Shown here piece by piece: positions 1-11,200 of a stretch of 64,000 nt of DNA. A program made the translations under genes and the position numbers. The number at the start of each line of letters is the position of its first letter. Positions within the stretch are counted from its first letter, which is position 1. Where the stretch lies: positions 2,790,001 through 2,854,000 of the forward strand of contig JAEVLN010000010.1 in NCBI GenBank assembly GCA_018350325.1, in the 5' to 3' direction. The DNA is from Globodera rostochiensis. Its lineage: Eukaryota; Nematoda; Chromadorea; Rhabditida; Heteroderidae. Under the pieces are notes generated by a model. The model was not told the origin of the DNA, made no database searches, and saw only the letters and a program-made list of their open reading frames with translations.

Positions 1-73
1 CCATATGGTATCGTATTTTCGCTAAAAAGCACCCGTATCGTAATTTTTGAGGTCCAAGATTCGAGAGGGGGGT

Positions 74-97
74 CGGCGGTGCCGATAGGCGCCGCCG
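74..97 (+). repeat. GATA-loop hairpin, representative copy of a dispersed element
   Basis: The 10-base arms CGGCGGTGCC and GGCGCCGCCG flank a GATA loop. All ten positions pair, with one G.T wobble on this strand; the other strand would have a C.A mismatch there. A run of G precedes it and an AT-rich tail with TTTGACTCAATTTGTTAA-like sequence follows. Copies or variants, in both orientations, lie near 10799, 13885, 15899, 19873, 21185, 25158, 27278, 43557, 46218, 48238, 48400, 48556, 50723, 51170, 51884, 51949, 53967, 54077 and 58785. Several sit inside delimited hAT-like elements. Confidence 0.8.
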
Positions 98-447
98 AGA
101 AATTTTTGAATTTTTTACTCAATTTGTTAACAGATTTTCATCCAAAAGTTAACAACGGGACTCCGCGCTACGCGACAAAATTGGTCGATCTCGGCCAAAT
201 TATTTAATTAATTGTTACCACTCTTTAATGATTTCAAATTGATATTTTTAAATTAATTTTAATATATTTTTAATCTTTTTAAATGGTTTTGTTAATTTTC
301 AGCCTCCTATCGGATTCGTTGCAGAACTTCAAATTCGAACTTTATTCATTCGCTATAACTGTTACAAGTCGTTGAGAACTGCAAATATATGATTTATCGG
401 ATTGATGATGCCAGTGATAACCAGTAATGGATCCCGCTCAGTACCAC

Positions 448-1340
448 TCAGCAGATTTCGACGCGTTTTTCGTAGAAGTCCAAAATCATCTAAATTGAAA
501 ACGGAGAAAAGAAAGCATTGAAAAACGCAGGCATTTTGGGCTTACAAACCGAGTCAGAGGTGAAAGTTTTACCTTGGCCGTTGACTCTTTCTTCCGCAAA
601 AGTTTCGTCGGCACAAATTCCGTTGCCTCCTGATTGTCCGTGTACGTTAGCAAAACCATCATGTTCCCGGACTCTTCGTGCTTCATTAGTCCAATGATCC
701 CTTTAAATTGTTTTTTGTACTTAGGTCAGCAAGAAAATTGGTTTAGATTCATGAATAAGAACCCCCAATACTTACGATCAGGTACTGCTCCGTGCTCTTC
801 GATGTGGTAGCGCTCCTTAGTCACTGAAATCGATCAGTTAATTGCGGTTGGCACCTCGACAATTTTGGATCAATCCCCTCCCCCGACGATCGTTCTAACT
901 AGATGATTTTTCTTGCTGTCAAGCCATACAGCCCTCCCCAGTGTACTCAATATTTTTTTAGGTTATTAATAAATCCAAATAAAAAATGTTTTTTTTCTAA
1001 AATTTTATAGGCTGTAGAAAAAAAATGATTTCAGAAAACAATAATGATGTCACTGCCCCAATCTTACCAAATGTCGGTGTCGCATCGGTTGCCCCTTGTT
1101 TTTTAGCACCCTTGTCGGCACCCTTGTCGGTTGCCCCTCGTTTTTTAGCACCCTTGTCGGTTGCCCCTCGTTTTTTAGCACCCTTTTTTTGGTTCATTCG
1201 GCCCGCCTTTTTGCTGCTTTTTGTCTCAACATAACCGTGCGTTGCCTCAAATTCCGAGAGCAATTCTGGGCAATGCAAACTTTCAATCTAAAAATATCAA
1301 TTAATTATTTTACCTTATCGATCTCGACTGTATTCAAATG
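448..1340 (-). pseudogene. HP1-like chromodomain/chromoshadow gene, 3' part, frameshifted copy
   Basis: Read on the minus strand as five exons. The chromodomain tail has NTVEIDK, then a TTTTTAG acceptor, then ESLHCPELLSEFE, which fits the NTWEP..NLDCPELIAEF end of HP1 chromodomains. A basic hinge follows, built of KKRGATDKGA-type repeats (about 1041-1235). A short exon leads to the chromoshadow exon (573-719: KGIIGLMKHEESGN, then MMVLLTYTDNQEATEFVP), and the last exon (448-489) has ILDFYEKRVEIC then a stop, matching the VI.FYEERL end of chromoshadow domains. HP1 proteins bind methylated H3K9 and dimerise through this domain. The chromodomain core is absent: the reading frame meets a stop upstream of 1340, where a repeat begins. 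A T-run at 711-716 has six bases, against five in the two other copies, and this shifts the frame at the chromoshadow exon start. That makes it a pseudogene copy or a homopolymer error. Confidence 0.72.
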
Positions 1341-1583
1341 TTAAAACTAGAGACCAGGCTTGAGCTTTTCGAGACGAGATTCTCAAAAAAATCTCGAATT
1401 CGAATCTTACTCGAAAAATATCAGGCCGGAACAGTCGAGATTCGAGATTTTTGATGAAATATAAATTTTTTTTCGATTTTCCCAACTCCATCAAATTTTG
1501 GTAAGGGTAAGCAGGGAGCGCACTAGAAGCATGTTTGCAAAATTTGGGCACGAAATATAATCTTACGTGTGTTACAAGAGGTA

Positions 1584-2083
1584 AATACCCAACGCGCTAC
1601 CTGCCAACTCGCTAGTACTCAACTCGCTACTTTATCCCGACTCGCTACTTTTGCCCCAACTCGCTACTTTTGTCCCAACTCGCTACTTTTGTCCCAACTC
1701 GCTACTTTTGTCCCAACTCGCTACTTTTGTCCCGACTCGCTACCATTTTTTATTTTCAAAAACCATTTAAAACAGAAAAACTAATAAATCATTGGCTAAA
1801 AACCATTACTTATTGTTTATAAATATTAAGTAAATATTAAGAAATCATAATGGCACACTACAGCCTACGTATTGGCTCCAAAAGTCGCATCGAGCGGAAT
1901 TGAATGGTATATCATTTATAAGGAAATAGCGAGTTGGGACAAAAGTAGCGAGTCGGGATAAAGGTAGCGAGTCGGGATAAAAGTAGCGAGTTGGAACAAA
2001 GGTAGCGAGTCGGGATAAAATTAGCGAGTCGGGTCAAAGTAGCGAGTTGGGTACTAGCGAGTTGGCAGGTAGCGAGTTGGGTG
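1584..2083. mobile_element. Foldback-like element with tandem-repeat inverted ends
   Basis: The left arm (about 1584-1745) is a series of 19-bp motifs AACTCGCTACTTTTGTCCC; the right arm (about 1927-2083) is the same motif inverted (GTAGCGAGTTGGGACAAAA). The outermost parts pair over about 50 bp (CCAACTCGCTAGTAC against GTACTAGCGAGTTGG). A 180-bp AT-rich core holds TGGTATATCATTTATAAGGAAAT. A second copy with the same core motif is at 52.85-53.56 kb. Long inverted repeats made of short direct repeats are the hallmark of foldback elements. No clean target-site duplication was found and there is no coding capacity. Confidence 0.65.
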
Positions 2084-2119
2084 TTCCGTTACAAGGTCTT
2101 GAAAACCAAAAAAATTCAA

Positions 2120-2340
2120 ACAAACGCAAATTCTTACTTTTTTTGTGGAATTGGGTAAAAGTTAGATTAGAGTCCGAATCTAATCTCTATTTTGACCAAT
2201 TTCGAGCCCCGGGCCCGAAATCGAACAATTTTTGAAAATTCAAAAATTTTCAAAAAAGGCAAGTAATGTTCGAATTCGGACCCGGGGTTAGAAATTGGTT
2301 GAAATGGAGATCAGATTAGGACTCTACGCCCTTGAATACC
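2120..2340. repeat. Imperfect inverted repeat around GCCCCGGGCCCGAA
   Basis: AGTCCGAATCTAATCTC...GACCAATTTCGAGCCCCGGG at 2168-2215 is matched in reverse by CCCGGGGTTAGAAATTGGTTGAAATGGAGATCAGATTAGGACT at 2281-2323. A related stretch lies at about 56250-56540. This is probably a small non-autonomous element; no coding is seen. Confidence 0.45.
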
Positions 2341-2465
2341 CCTATAAATCTTTTAATCGACTTTGAAAACTATTTTATTTTTTTTCTGAAAATGGGGGGC
2401 ACCATCTTAACTATTACCTGAAATAGAATTCAAGAGAGTCGTCAAATGATGCTTTGCTGCGAGTC

Positions 2466-3300
2466 TACTTTTGGTCAGCCATTCCGCTGGAGGGAGGGGG
2501 CGGCTGGCGGACACCTGCCCCAGCAGAATGGTCAGCCATTTCGCTGGAGGGAGGGGACGGCTGGCGGACACCTGCCCCAGCAGAATGGCCAGCCATTCCA
2601 CTCGAGTGGAGGGGGCTGGCGGACACCTGCCCCAGCAGAATGGTCAGCCATTCCGCTGGAGGGAGGGGACGGCTGGCGGACACCTGCCCCAGCAGAATGG
2701 TCAGCCGGAGGGGACGGCTGGCGGACCCCTGCCCCAGCAGAATGGTCAGCCATTCCGCTGGAGCGAGGGGGCGGCTGGCGGACACCTGCCCCAGCAGAAT
2801 GGTCAGCCGGAGGGGACGGCTGGCGGACCCCTGCCCCAGCAGAATGGTCAGCCATTCCGCTGGAGGGAGGGGGCGGCTGGCGGACACCTGCCCCAGCAGA
2901 ATGGTCAGCCATTCCGCTGGAGGGGGGGGGCGGCTGGGGACACCTGCCCCAGCAGAATGGTCAGCCGGAGGGGACGGCTGGCGGACCCCTGCCCCAGCAG
3001 AATGGTCAGCCATTCCGCTGGAGGGAGGGGGCGGCTGGCGGACACCTGCCCCAGCAGAATGGTCAGCCATTCCGCTGGAGGGGAGGGAGCAATAGGCGGA
3101 CCCTTGCCTCCAGCAGAATGGCCAGCCATTTCGCTGGAGGGAGGGGGCTGCTGGCGGACACCTGCCCCCAGCAGAATGGTCAGCCATTCCGCTGGAGGGG
3201 AGGGAGCAATAGGCGGACCCTTGCCTCCAGCAGAATGGCCAGCCATTTCGCTGGAGGGAGGGGGCGGCTGGCGGACCCCTGCCCCCAGCAGAATGGCCAG
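2466..3300. repeat. GC-rich minisatellite, about 57-60 bp unit
   Basis: About 15 units of the type CAGCCATTCCGCTGGAGG-GAGGGGGCGGCTGGC-GGACACCTGCCCCAGCAGAATGGT, some lacking part of the unit. All frames stay open because unit lengths near multiples of three carry no stop, so the 200-300-residue ORFs here on both strands are artefacts. Related arrays are at 14.61, 18.31, 23.70, 24.64 and 29.58 kb. Confidence 0.95.
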
Positions 3301-3545
3301 TCGAAAACATACAATATTCAGTTTTGTTGGACGAGTCGATACCTCTAATTTAAGCATTTAAACTTTCAAAAGAAACGTGTCTCATTTATGCAGCGTTTTG
3401 ATTGAAACCAATGCCCGCCTACGGTAGTCGAAAACATACAATATTCAGTTTTGTTGGACTAGTCTATACCTATGATTTAAGAATTTGAACTTTCGAACGA
3501 AACTGACTCATTTATGAAGGGTTTTGATCAGAAACCAATGCCCGC
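3300..3545 (+). repeat. Two isolated units of the 127-bp satellite
   Basis: GTCGAAAACATACAATATTCAG and CTTTCAAAAGAAACGTGTCTCATTTATG reproduce the unit of the large array at 32.4-36.8 kb, fused directly to the end of the minisatellite. Two degenerate units are present. Confidence 0.9.
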
Positions 3546-3715
3546 CATGTAGAGGGAGGGGTTCAAAACTATTTTGTTAAAAATAATGGGGAAAAATGAA
3601 AATATGAAACTTGATGAAGATTTTTCTTATCACTATCTCGCTCTGTTGGTCTCTATTTTAAATCTGTATTTCCCACGGGGCAAAGGAGTTAAAGTAATGA
3701 ATAGGCAAAATGTTA

Positions 3716-3787
3716 GCCCCGGGTGGGACTCGAACCCACGCCCTCCACCCAATCCGTGGGCAGCTCTTCCAACTGAGCTACCGGGGC
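3716..3787 (-). tRNA. tRNA-like gene or tRNA-derived pseudogene (72 nt)
   Basis: On the minus strand the acceptor stem GCCCCGG/CCGGGGC is perfect. The D arm GCTC/GAGC with A box TAGCTCAGTTGG and the T arm GTGGG-TTCGAGT-CCCAC are intact. The anticodon arm pairs poorly: GCCCA against GGTGG, with loop CGGATTG lacking U33. The loop position would read GAU (Ile), but the broken stem makes a functional assignment doubtful. It could be a recently inactivated tRNA or a SINE-type head. Confidence 0.6.
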
Positions 3788-4464
3788 GTCCCATTAGCCT
3801 GCTTCTTTATGGATGATCTTTTGCCCCCGCCATAGGCGTTTTAACCGTCTCGTCCAACCAGCGGAATTCTCTCTCATCCTTACATTAATTAAAAACCCCA
3901 GTTACGGTTTAGCCCGGCTGGAAAACCCCCGGGATCCCGTACACATCTCGGCGGGAAACTCCGTCCAAATTGACCGAGCAGAGAGCAAAAAATGCATCAA
4001 AAAATACCCATTTATAAGCCGCTGCTTCTGATTTGAACATTTAATTTAACTAATTGGGAAAAGCATAAATAATTGTCTGATTTTTGAAATTTTAAAAATT
4101 TAAGAAGTCCAAAAATGTTCACCTTTTTGCCAATGAAAACGAAAAGATGTTTTATTGTAAATTTGTCTATGACTTTTCAATTAAAATACCCTAACTCTAT
4201 GAAACTCCCCAATCATAGCCTTAATTCGTTTTTTGTCGAAATCGCACAAAATTTGTCTAAAATATTTTTTAATATAACCGAAAAAAGAGTTGCGCATAAC
4301 TTTCCGCTCGATTTTGTTTGCACGTTTACTCAGACAATTTCCCGTTCAAGCGTTCGAAATATGCTAAAATATTTATTGTTTTAAAAACATTAATTTTATT
4401 TACGAAGTAACAAAATTTCTTTTGTTCTGTATAAGCGCAGAGGTCGTATCTGTACTTTTTTTAG
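3788..4464. other. Intergenic, AT-rich
   Basis: Only short unsupported ORFs; no exon-like GC3 signal and no recognisable repeat. Confidence 0.4.
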
Positions 4465-4683
4465 TTAAGGATCGCGCCCGGGGGGTGCCCGTCTTCGTCC
4501 CTGAAGCAGAATGCCATTTGGCGCATTTTTACGTTGGGCAATTGCATTTGAATAACGCAGTCCCAAATCTGTTGTTTTTGGTGGCGGTGATGAGTTGATG
4601 TTTGATTCGTTCAAAGCCAAGCAAATGCCAACGAAGAGATGCAACAGAAAGTGGGGGAACATCGTATTTATTCCCTGAGGCAT
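4465..4683 (-). CDS. Possible small secreted or neuropeptide-like precursor
   Basis: An uninterrupted frame whose internal ATG starts a likely signal peptide (MFPHFLLHLFVGICLALNE), giving about 65 residues. The body ends QRK-NAPNGILLQ-G-RRR-APPGRDP. A peptide bounded by a dibasic RK and by Gly followed by RRR is the usual layout of an amidated neuropeptide. A CATGCCTCAG acceptor-like site just upstream of the ATG would suit trans-splicing. Codon use has raised GC3 like the recognised exons nearby. No known family is recognised. A chance ORF remains possible. Confidence 0.33.
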   Translation of the reverse strand: MPQGINTMFPHFLLHLFVGICLALNESNINSSPPPKTTDLGLRYSNAIAQRKNAPNGILLQGRRRAPPGRDP

Positions 4684-4699
4684 GAAGAAGACGCAAATT

Positions 4700-7330
4700 T
4701 AAATATTTGAACATTTTTTTGAAAGTTTTTAAAACTTTTTTCTTTTTTAACGTTTTTCATTTAATGAATAAAATTAAGCATAACAATAAATTGGCTATTT
4801 GCGCATCTTTCGTCGTTATTCACAGCTCCGCCCAATCCAATGAGTTTATCGATGGATCTTTTTTTGCCTCCTTTATCAGTTCCGTTGTATCGAGAAATTT
4901 GTTATAGCCAACCGCAGAAAAGAAAGAAGAACAAGTCAAACGACGTCGACGACGACAACGACGATGAACAGGATGTCCATGATCATGACTGAACGCCGCC
5001 GAGATCATTGATCAAACCAACTTTGACTCCGATCACCCACCCGCCCATCTTCTCGAAGGTCAGTTGAAACTGAGATGGCCTTGACAAACTTTCAGTCGTG
5101 AGGCGGGTGGGCGGGTGGGAGAACCTGATAGTGAATGAATGATGGAACAAATCCAACCTGAAAATGAATCAATGCAAAAACATCGATCCGACCCGCGCCC
5201 GCTCACTCAAATCCCCCGGGGGGGGGGGGAGAACGGAAGATGCGAGATGGATGGCATACAACTTCCGATTTTTGGAAATTTTGTTTTGAATATCCAAGGT
5301 ATAAAGGTGTTGGTGACGACTATAATTGCATTTATATAATTTGATTTTTTATTCTTTTTTTAAATTATATTCGCTTAAATTGAATGAATTTTATTCATTT
5401 GTAGCAAATATTATTTTAAATGATTAAATTCTCTTTTATTTTAATCCCTGCCCTTTAGAAATGATTAAATTTTCTCTTATTTTAATTTCCGTTCTAATTA
5501 AAGTTATTGGCAATGCAAATGGACAACCAACGCGGGAGGGGGGGGGACAAAGAAGTTAAATAAATTAAATAGTTCTTAAGTAATTATATAAAAACTCGAC
5601 TTTTATTACATTAAAACGACCTTCCTCATAATGAAGCCAAAGTGAAGATTGGCCACGAAAAAGCAATTGAATTTTTTTAAATGTTTGCAGAATTTAGTTG
5701 TTAGCTCAATTCTCAAATTCCCACATTTTATTAAGGTATGAAGTGACCAAATAATAATCAATTTAACATCAATATTAGTCGGGCATTAGCCCGCAAATTT
5801 GTTTTATGACAAGTGAAATTAGAAACTTAAAGAAAATCGCCAGAAAATTGGTTAATCTTTGTTCGAAATTGTCACTGATTTTTCGAATAAGTGCGAACTG
5901 TTGTAGTTGTTGGCGAAGCAAATGCCCAAAGGGTCGAAACAGTGAGTGTTTATTTGATTTATGCACTTGTCCACACAACCGTGTGCTTACAAATTAGGTC
6001 CAAACAAAAATTTGAAAAATTTCCCGCCGGAAATGCTTGAATCTAAACTAATTTTTTGCAATAAAATTGAACAATTTTCAAAATCCTTGAAAAATACCCC
6101 GCAACCAATCCACCATTTGAAACCCGATTTTTCAATCAAATTCTTTGGATTTGCATTCAAACAAATTGGGTCTTACCAAAAAAACCCGGTCCCAAAATTC
6201 CGGGTTTAAATCCGGGCTTCTCCTAACCTCGTTTTCAAAATTCAATCGGGAATCTCGATTGACGGCACCGCGATTGCTCTTAACAAGAAGATTTTGATGG
6301 CCTAATAAATTGAAAAGAAACGCAAAGAAGCGCATTTGTGAAGTCTAAAGACAAAGAATTTGAAATACCCCAAGATCGAGACAGTCGGGATTGGATTGGA
6401 TGGATTTGCATTTTCTGGACTAACTAATTTTGAAAAAATTTGTATTCCTGATTCCAAAAGCGCTTTTGGGCAGAACATAATCAAACAGCTTTTTTATTTG
6501 TTAAAAATGAAAAATTGAATTTTTTTTTTTGAACGATTTTCTTGAAACATTAAACACGATTTTAATTTTTTTTTTTAAATTCTTAAGTTTTGTTAAAGAC
6601 CAAAGAATGCGCCGTTGTTTAACTTATTGAAAAACCCAACTTAGTATTTTAAATCCCCTGGTTTTTTAAATTCCGTGTTTTAATAATCATTTCCACATTC
6701 TACCGCCCATCTTTCTTGAAATTTATATGCTTGTTCATAAAAAAAATATTGTTTTTGCATTGAAAAAAATTGATTGATGTTTGATCACTTCCGATTTCTG
6801 ATTGGCTCATTTGTGCCAAAGTGTTTGAGGATAAAATCGGTGCTGACGGGCACTAGGACCGGCACGGGCATTGGAATCGGCACAAAGCAAAGGCGACACT
6901 TCGCCTCATTCTGCGACTGGCAATTCTGCGTTTGAAGCCCAGTAATTTGTCTCTAAAATATTTAATAGCAATTTTATTAAAAATTTTGTGACAATTTTTT
7001 GATTTTAAATGCCATTATACAAAAAAAAATGGAATTTTTATAATTGCATATGTAAAATAAGCAATTCTTTACGTTGCCTACGTATTTTTGTGCGATCTGA
7101 TCCATTAGTTCATCAATTTGCGCGTCGCTTTCCGAACTTCTTGACAAAGAGGCCGGTCTCTCAGCATCACAACCAGTTGTGGACTGTGGAGCACTATTAA
7201 ATGTTGAGTAATTATTATTTTGACCAAAATTGTTGTGGTTTATCCAGGGCTCCCATAAGTCTTAAAGTAAAACAAGATTATAAAAAATAAAGATTTTGTT
7301 GGTCAAATAAAGTACAAATCTTTAAAAACC
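4700..7330. other. Intergenic region without supported genes
   Basis: AT-rich sequence with homopolymer G/C runs (5219-5231, 5537-5547) and a small inverted repeat of CACCCACCCGCCC / GGCGGGTGGGCGGGTGG at 5035-5118. None of the short ORFs shows codon bias, splice sites or family similarity. Confidence 0.4.
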
Positions 7331-7345
7331 CCTGCTGGTTTAAAC

Positions 7346-7440
7346 TAGGGTTCCTCCCCGACCCCCGACCCCGACATGGTCAACCCAGGCCTCCCCGATC
7401 CCCGACTTTCCCGCCCCCGAGGGGTCGGGGAGGAACCCTA
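7346..7440. mobile_element. Miniature hAT-like element (95 bp) with perfect 8-bp TSD
   Basis: The ends TAGGGTTCCTCCCCGACC and GGTCGGGGAGGAACCCTA are inverted repeats. GTTTAAAC is duplicated exactly on both sides (7338-7345 and 7441-7448). TAG/CAG termini with an 8-bp duplication are typical of the hAT superfamily. The interior is CCCCGACCCC-type simple sequence, with no coding. Confidence 0.85.
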
Positions 7441-7556
7441 GTTTAAACTCCGATATCGACATTCAAACGCACATAATTTTTGAAGCATTTTTGACCGTCT
7501 CTGGTGGAGTATTCTGTGCAGCAAATATTAGGGACTGTTGAGGAGCGTCGTGCCGC

Positions 7557-7703
7557 TACTGTTGGCCATTTGACGTGCCTTTGGCCAACATTTTGAACAA
7601 TGTCCACGTGGAATTTGCCGTCGACTCGGCACTGTTTCTGAACTGTTTCTGCTGATGCTGTTGCTGCAGCATCATCAACCTGGAGATATTATTGTCCATG
7701 TTG
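7557..7703 (-). other. Weak exon-like ORF, Gln-rich
   Basis: A minus-strand frame beginning MDNNISRLMMLQQQHQQKQ with some GC3 bias. No family, splice partner or supporting signal was found, so it is listed only as a candidate. Confidence 0.15.
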
Positions 7704-8217
7704 TTGGGTGGAAGAGCAGCTGTAATATACCTACGTTTTCAATTTAAGTTCAAAATTTTTAATTCTTACATCCGAACGATACAATTCCAACATTCTGGTG
7801 GTGGTGAAAATTCGATAGATTTGGAGAAGAGTAAGTGACGGAAGTGGGAATGTTTGGCATAATTGGTGTACAGTTTTGAATTTTGGCGTTGTTTTAGCAA
7901 AAAGTTTAAAACAACTCGTTTTTTGATTGCACAATTGATTCTACCGTTTGCTGTTAATTAGCCCTTTTAAACCGTTACCCAAATGGGTAAAAATTAGGTT
8001 ATTTTCAGCCGGTATTCTTGATTTTTTGGTTTGAAAGTGACTACCCTAATATTAATTATTCGTAGCTTTTGTGATGACTGGTCAGAAAAACGCGTTGGAT
8101 AAAACTTTTATTAAAAAATCAAAAAAAAAATCGGAAATTTAGGCATTTTGTTCTGTTTTCTAAATTTTTTTGGTTTTGTACAAAATTTTGGTTTTTTTCA
8201 ACCCAAAAAATACAAAA

Positions 8218-11200
8218 CCAAAAAATTCCAAAAAATGTTTTGGTTTTGGTTTACGGTGGCCTTCGTGGCGCAATTGCATTTGGCCTAGTGATGTCAATGC
8301 ATCAATCGGCCGACCAATTCCCAGTAATTTTTTGGTTTTAACGTTTCAATATTTGCAATTATTAGCAAATAAAATGATTCAAAATATATTTATTTTCGGA
8401 TTTTTAAACAAAATTATATTTTCTAAAAAGTACTGCCTTTTAACTGGAGAAATGTTACATTAAATTTCAATTTAAGAATTTGATTTTATGAAATTTTAAA
8501 TCTAGAAATCTACCTAATTTCATTTTAAAAAATGAAATTTTGGGCTATTTTTTTATTGCAATTTTTGGCTTTTTCTTAAATAACATTTTAGGCCCGTTCA
8601 ATGTTCATCTCCACGACATTGGCTGTGATTTTCTTCACCGTTTTTGTCCAAGGCATTTCCATTCGGCCATTATTATTCTGGCTAAAGGTGAAAAAGTCGG
8701 ATTTTGCTGGTGTGGAGACAATGATGAGCAACAAAATTTTCCAAAGGGTACTAAAAACAGAAAAAATATTTTTTAAATGAAAATTAATTCATAAAATTCA
8801 TTTTTAATGTCAAATTCTAAATTAATGATGTTAATTTAACTTTTACCATCAAAAATAAATAATTATTTGAATTGGCACATTAAGTATACTGATCACACAA
8901 TGAGTGGCTTAGAAGCAATTCTGGGGCATAGGGGCAGCAATTCATTGCGAGATACGTGAGTTTAGTTGCATAAAGTGAAAATGTGTTAAAATTTTGAATT
9001 TGCACAAAAATTTTTAAATTTATTTTTAGGTTTGAACGGTTCAACGACAACGTATTGACGCCATTGCTGATGCGTGCCGAGCAGCGCAAAACGTACGATG
9101 CCTCTCCAATAATGCGGGCATATCGCAAAATTACGCTGCATGAGGCTCTGCAGCTTACACAGAGCGGTTCCAAAATTTCAAAGTTGGGCATTTTTGCAAC
9201 ATAAAATTTAATTTAAATCAAACAAAAATATGCTAAAAATTAGCATATAAAAAATGAAAAATCATCGATTAAATAAATCATTTATTATTTATTAAAAATT
9301 AATACCCGCAGAAAAACTGCACGAATTGGACGGTATCGAAGCCAAACTGAAAGTTTGCCACCTGCAACCATTTTGCACAGTGTTAGTCGAGTTGGAGAGC
9401 AAAAAATGATTGACATTGATCAGGTAAACATAGAAAATTGGTTTTAATTTTTAAAAAGAATTTTTTAGAAATTTGTTAAAAAATTCCCCATATTTGTATA
9501 TTTGAATAACCTTACTTTGTTAGAAAGAAAATAGAAGTTATTCATTTATTGATGAAAATTTTTAATTATTTTAATCATTTTACAAATATTTTAAAATAAA
9601 TAAATTTTCAGTTTCTTTCAAACCGTGAAAATGTGGAGCTGTTGTATTTGATGTTTTCGAGAATGTTGGACAGGAAAATTGAGGAGATGCAAAAAGCGCG
9701 ACTCGACGCCGGTTGGGAGGATGACGTCAAGGACGACTACATGGGCATAATTGGAGCACAAATACAACAGGTTTGACCATATTTTAATATAGCCTCGTGG
9801 CTTCTATTTCCCTAAACAATTAAAAAAAATTCGGATTTAATTTTAATTTCATTAAATTTTGTCAAATTTAGTTGTTTTCTCATTAAACAAATATTTTAGG
9901 TTGAGAATGGCAGCATTTGCACGCAAAGGCTCAGAAAACCGACCAAATTTCTACTTAGAGTAAGTTACCGATGATGTCAACAAGAACCAGAAAACCTATT
10001 TATACAAAAAGAAATATTTATTCTTTCTAATCATTTTCTTTAATAAACCCATAATTTTTATTTCCTTTTAATTATATTAATTCAAAATTTTTTGTGCTCA
10101 GCGCGAGTCTTCGCTTCCGAATAGGACAACCAGACTGATGATGAATGGCACAATGGTAGATGGCACAAAGGATGCCACACTAGCTGCAAGGAATGGGATC
10201 GAGGTAAGAAACTTTGATAGGATTTAATAATTTTAAAAAGATACTTAGTTTTGCCAAATGTTTATGAAATCAATGAATTTGCCAGGCATGCTCACGGTTA
10301 CCCGTAACCGCGGTTAACCGCAGATACCTGCGGCTAACCGCGGTTAACGGTTATGGAATTTTAAAAGGTCGCGGTTACGGACGGTTAACGGTTATGAGAT
10401 TTTGAGGCCGGGCGGTTACGGTCGGTTAACGGTTATGACCACTAAAACCGCGGTTAACCGTAGCATCCGTTGTTTTATTGATTGCTGAGGGTTGAACGAT
10501 TTGTCTTTATAATTTCTTTGACTTTTTATTCACGTTTCACCAGCTGAAACTATCTTTCCTATGGCTAAGTGGTGAAACTCTTAGACTGATTTTATTTGGT
10601 CTAGGTTCTAGCCCCTTCCGCTATTCATTTTTTTATTTATATTTTAATATCCCTCCTTTTTAGTTTTCTTACAATTTTTTGCAAAAATAAAAAATTAACT
10701 AAGTATTTACATACATATTAGTTCATTTTAGTACTCAATTACCTAAAATTCGGACGCTTTTACTCAGCATAAGGAGTTAAATTATTTGATTTTTTTCCTC
10801 GGCGGCGCCTATCGGCACCGCCGAACCCCCACCCCCTTTCTTGAAAATATTTTAGGCAACTAATGCGCAAAAACAGAAAAAAAATTCTCTGATCGGGCGC
10901 GCTTTGTTAGATTTTAATCATGAAAGTGTTAGAAAGAAAATTTAAAATTTTATTCATTGACAAAATCTGATAAAAATCACTTATTAAGTTCAATACACAT
11001 CAATTTTGATTAATTTTAGAAAGACGCCACATCACGACCTGAAAAATTACTTTTAATTTTTCGAAATCTGGAAAACTTTATTGATTTTTAAATAATGCGG
11101 TTAACCGCGGGCGGTTAACGGTTATGAGATTTTTAGGACGTGCGGTTACGGGCGGTTAACGGTTATGGAATTTTAGAGCCCCGCGGTTACGGGCGGTTAA

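Noticed and set aside
2446..3361. Overlapping ORFs of 200-300 residues on both strands
   Set aside because: Products are periodic translations of the minisatellite in every frame; no codon bias and no start context.
4465..4500. CLE-like effector motif at the end of the small ORF
   Set aside because: The sequence RRAPPGRDP lacks the second conserved Pro and the last three residues of a CLE peptide; resemblance is too weak.
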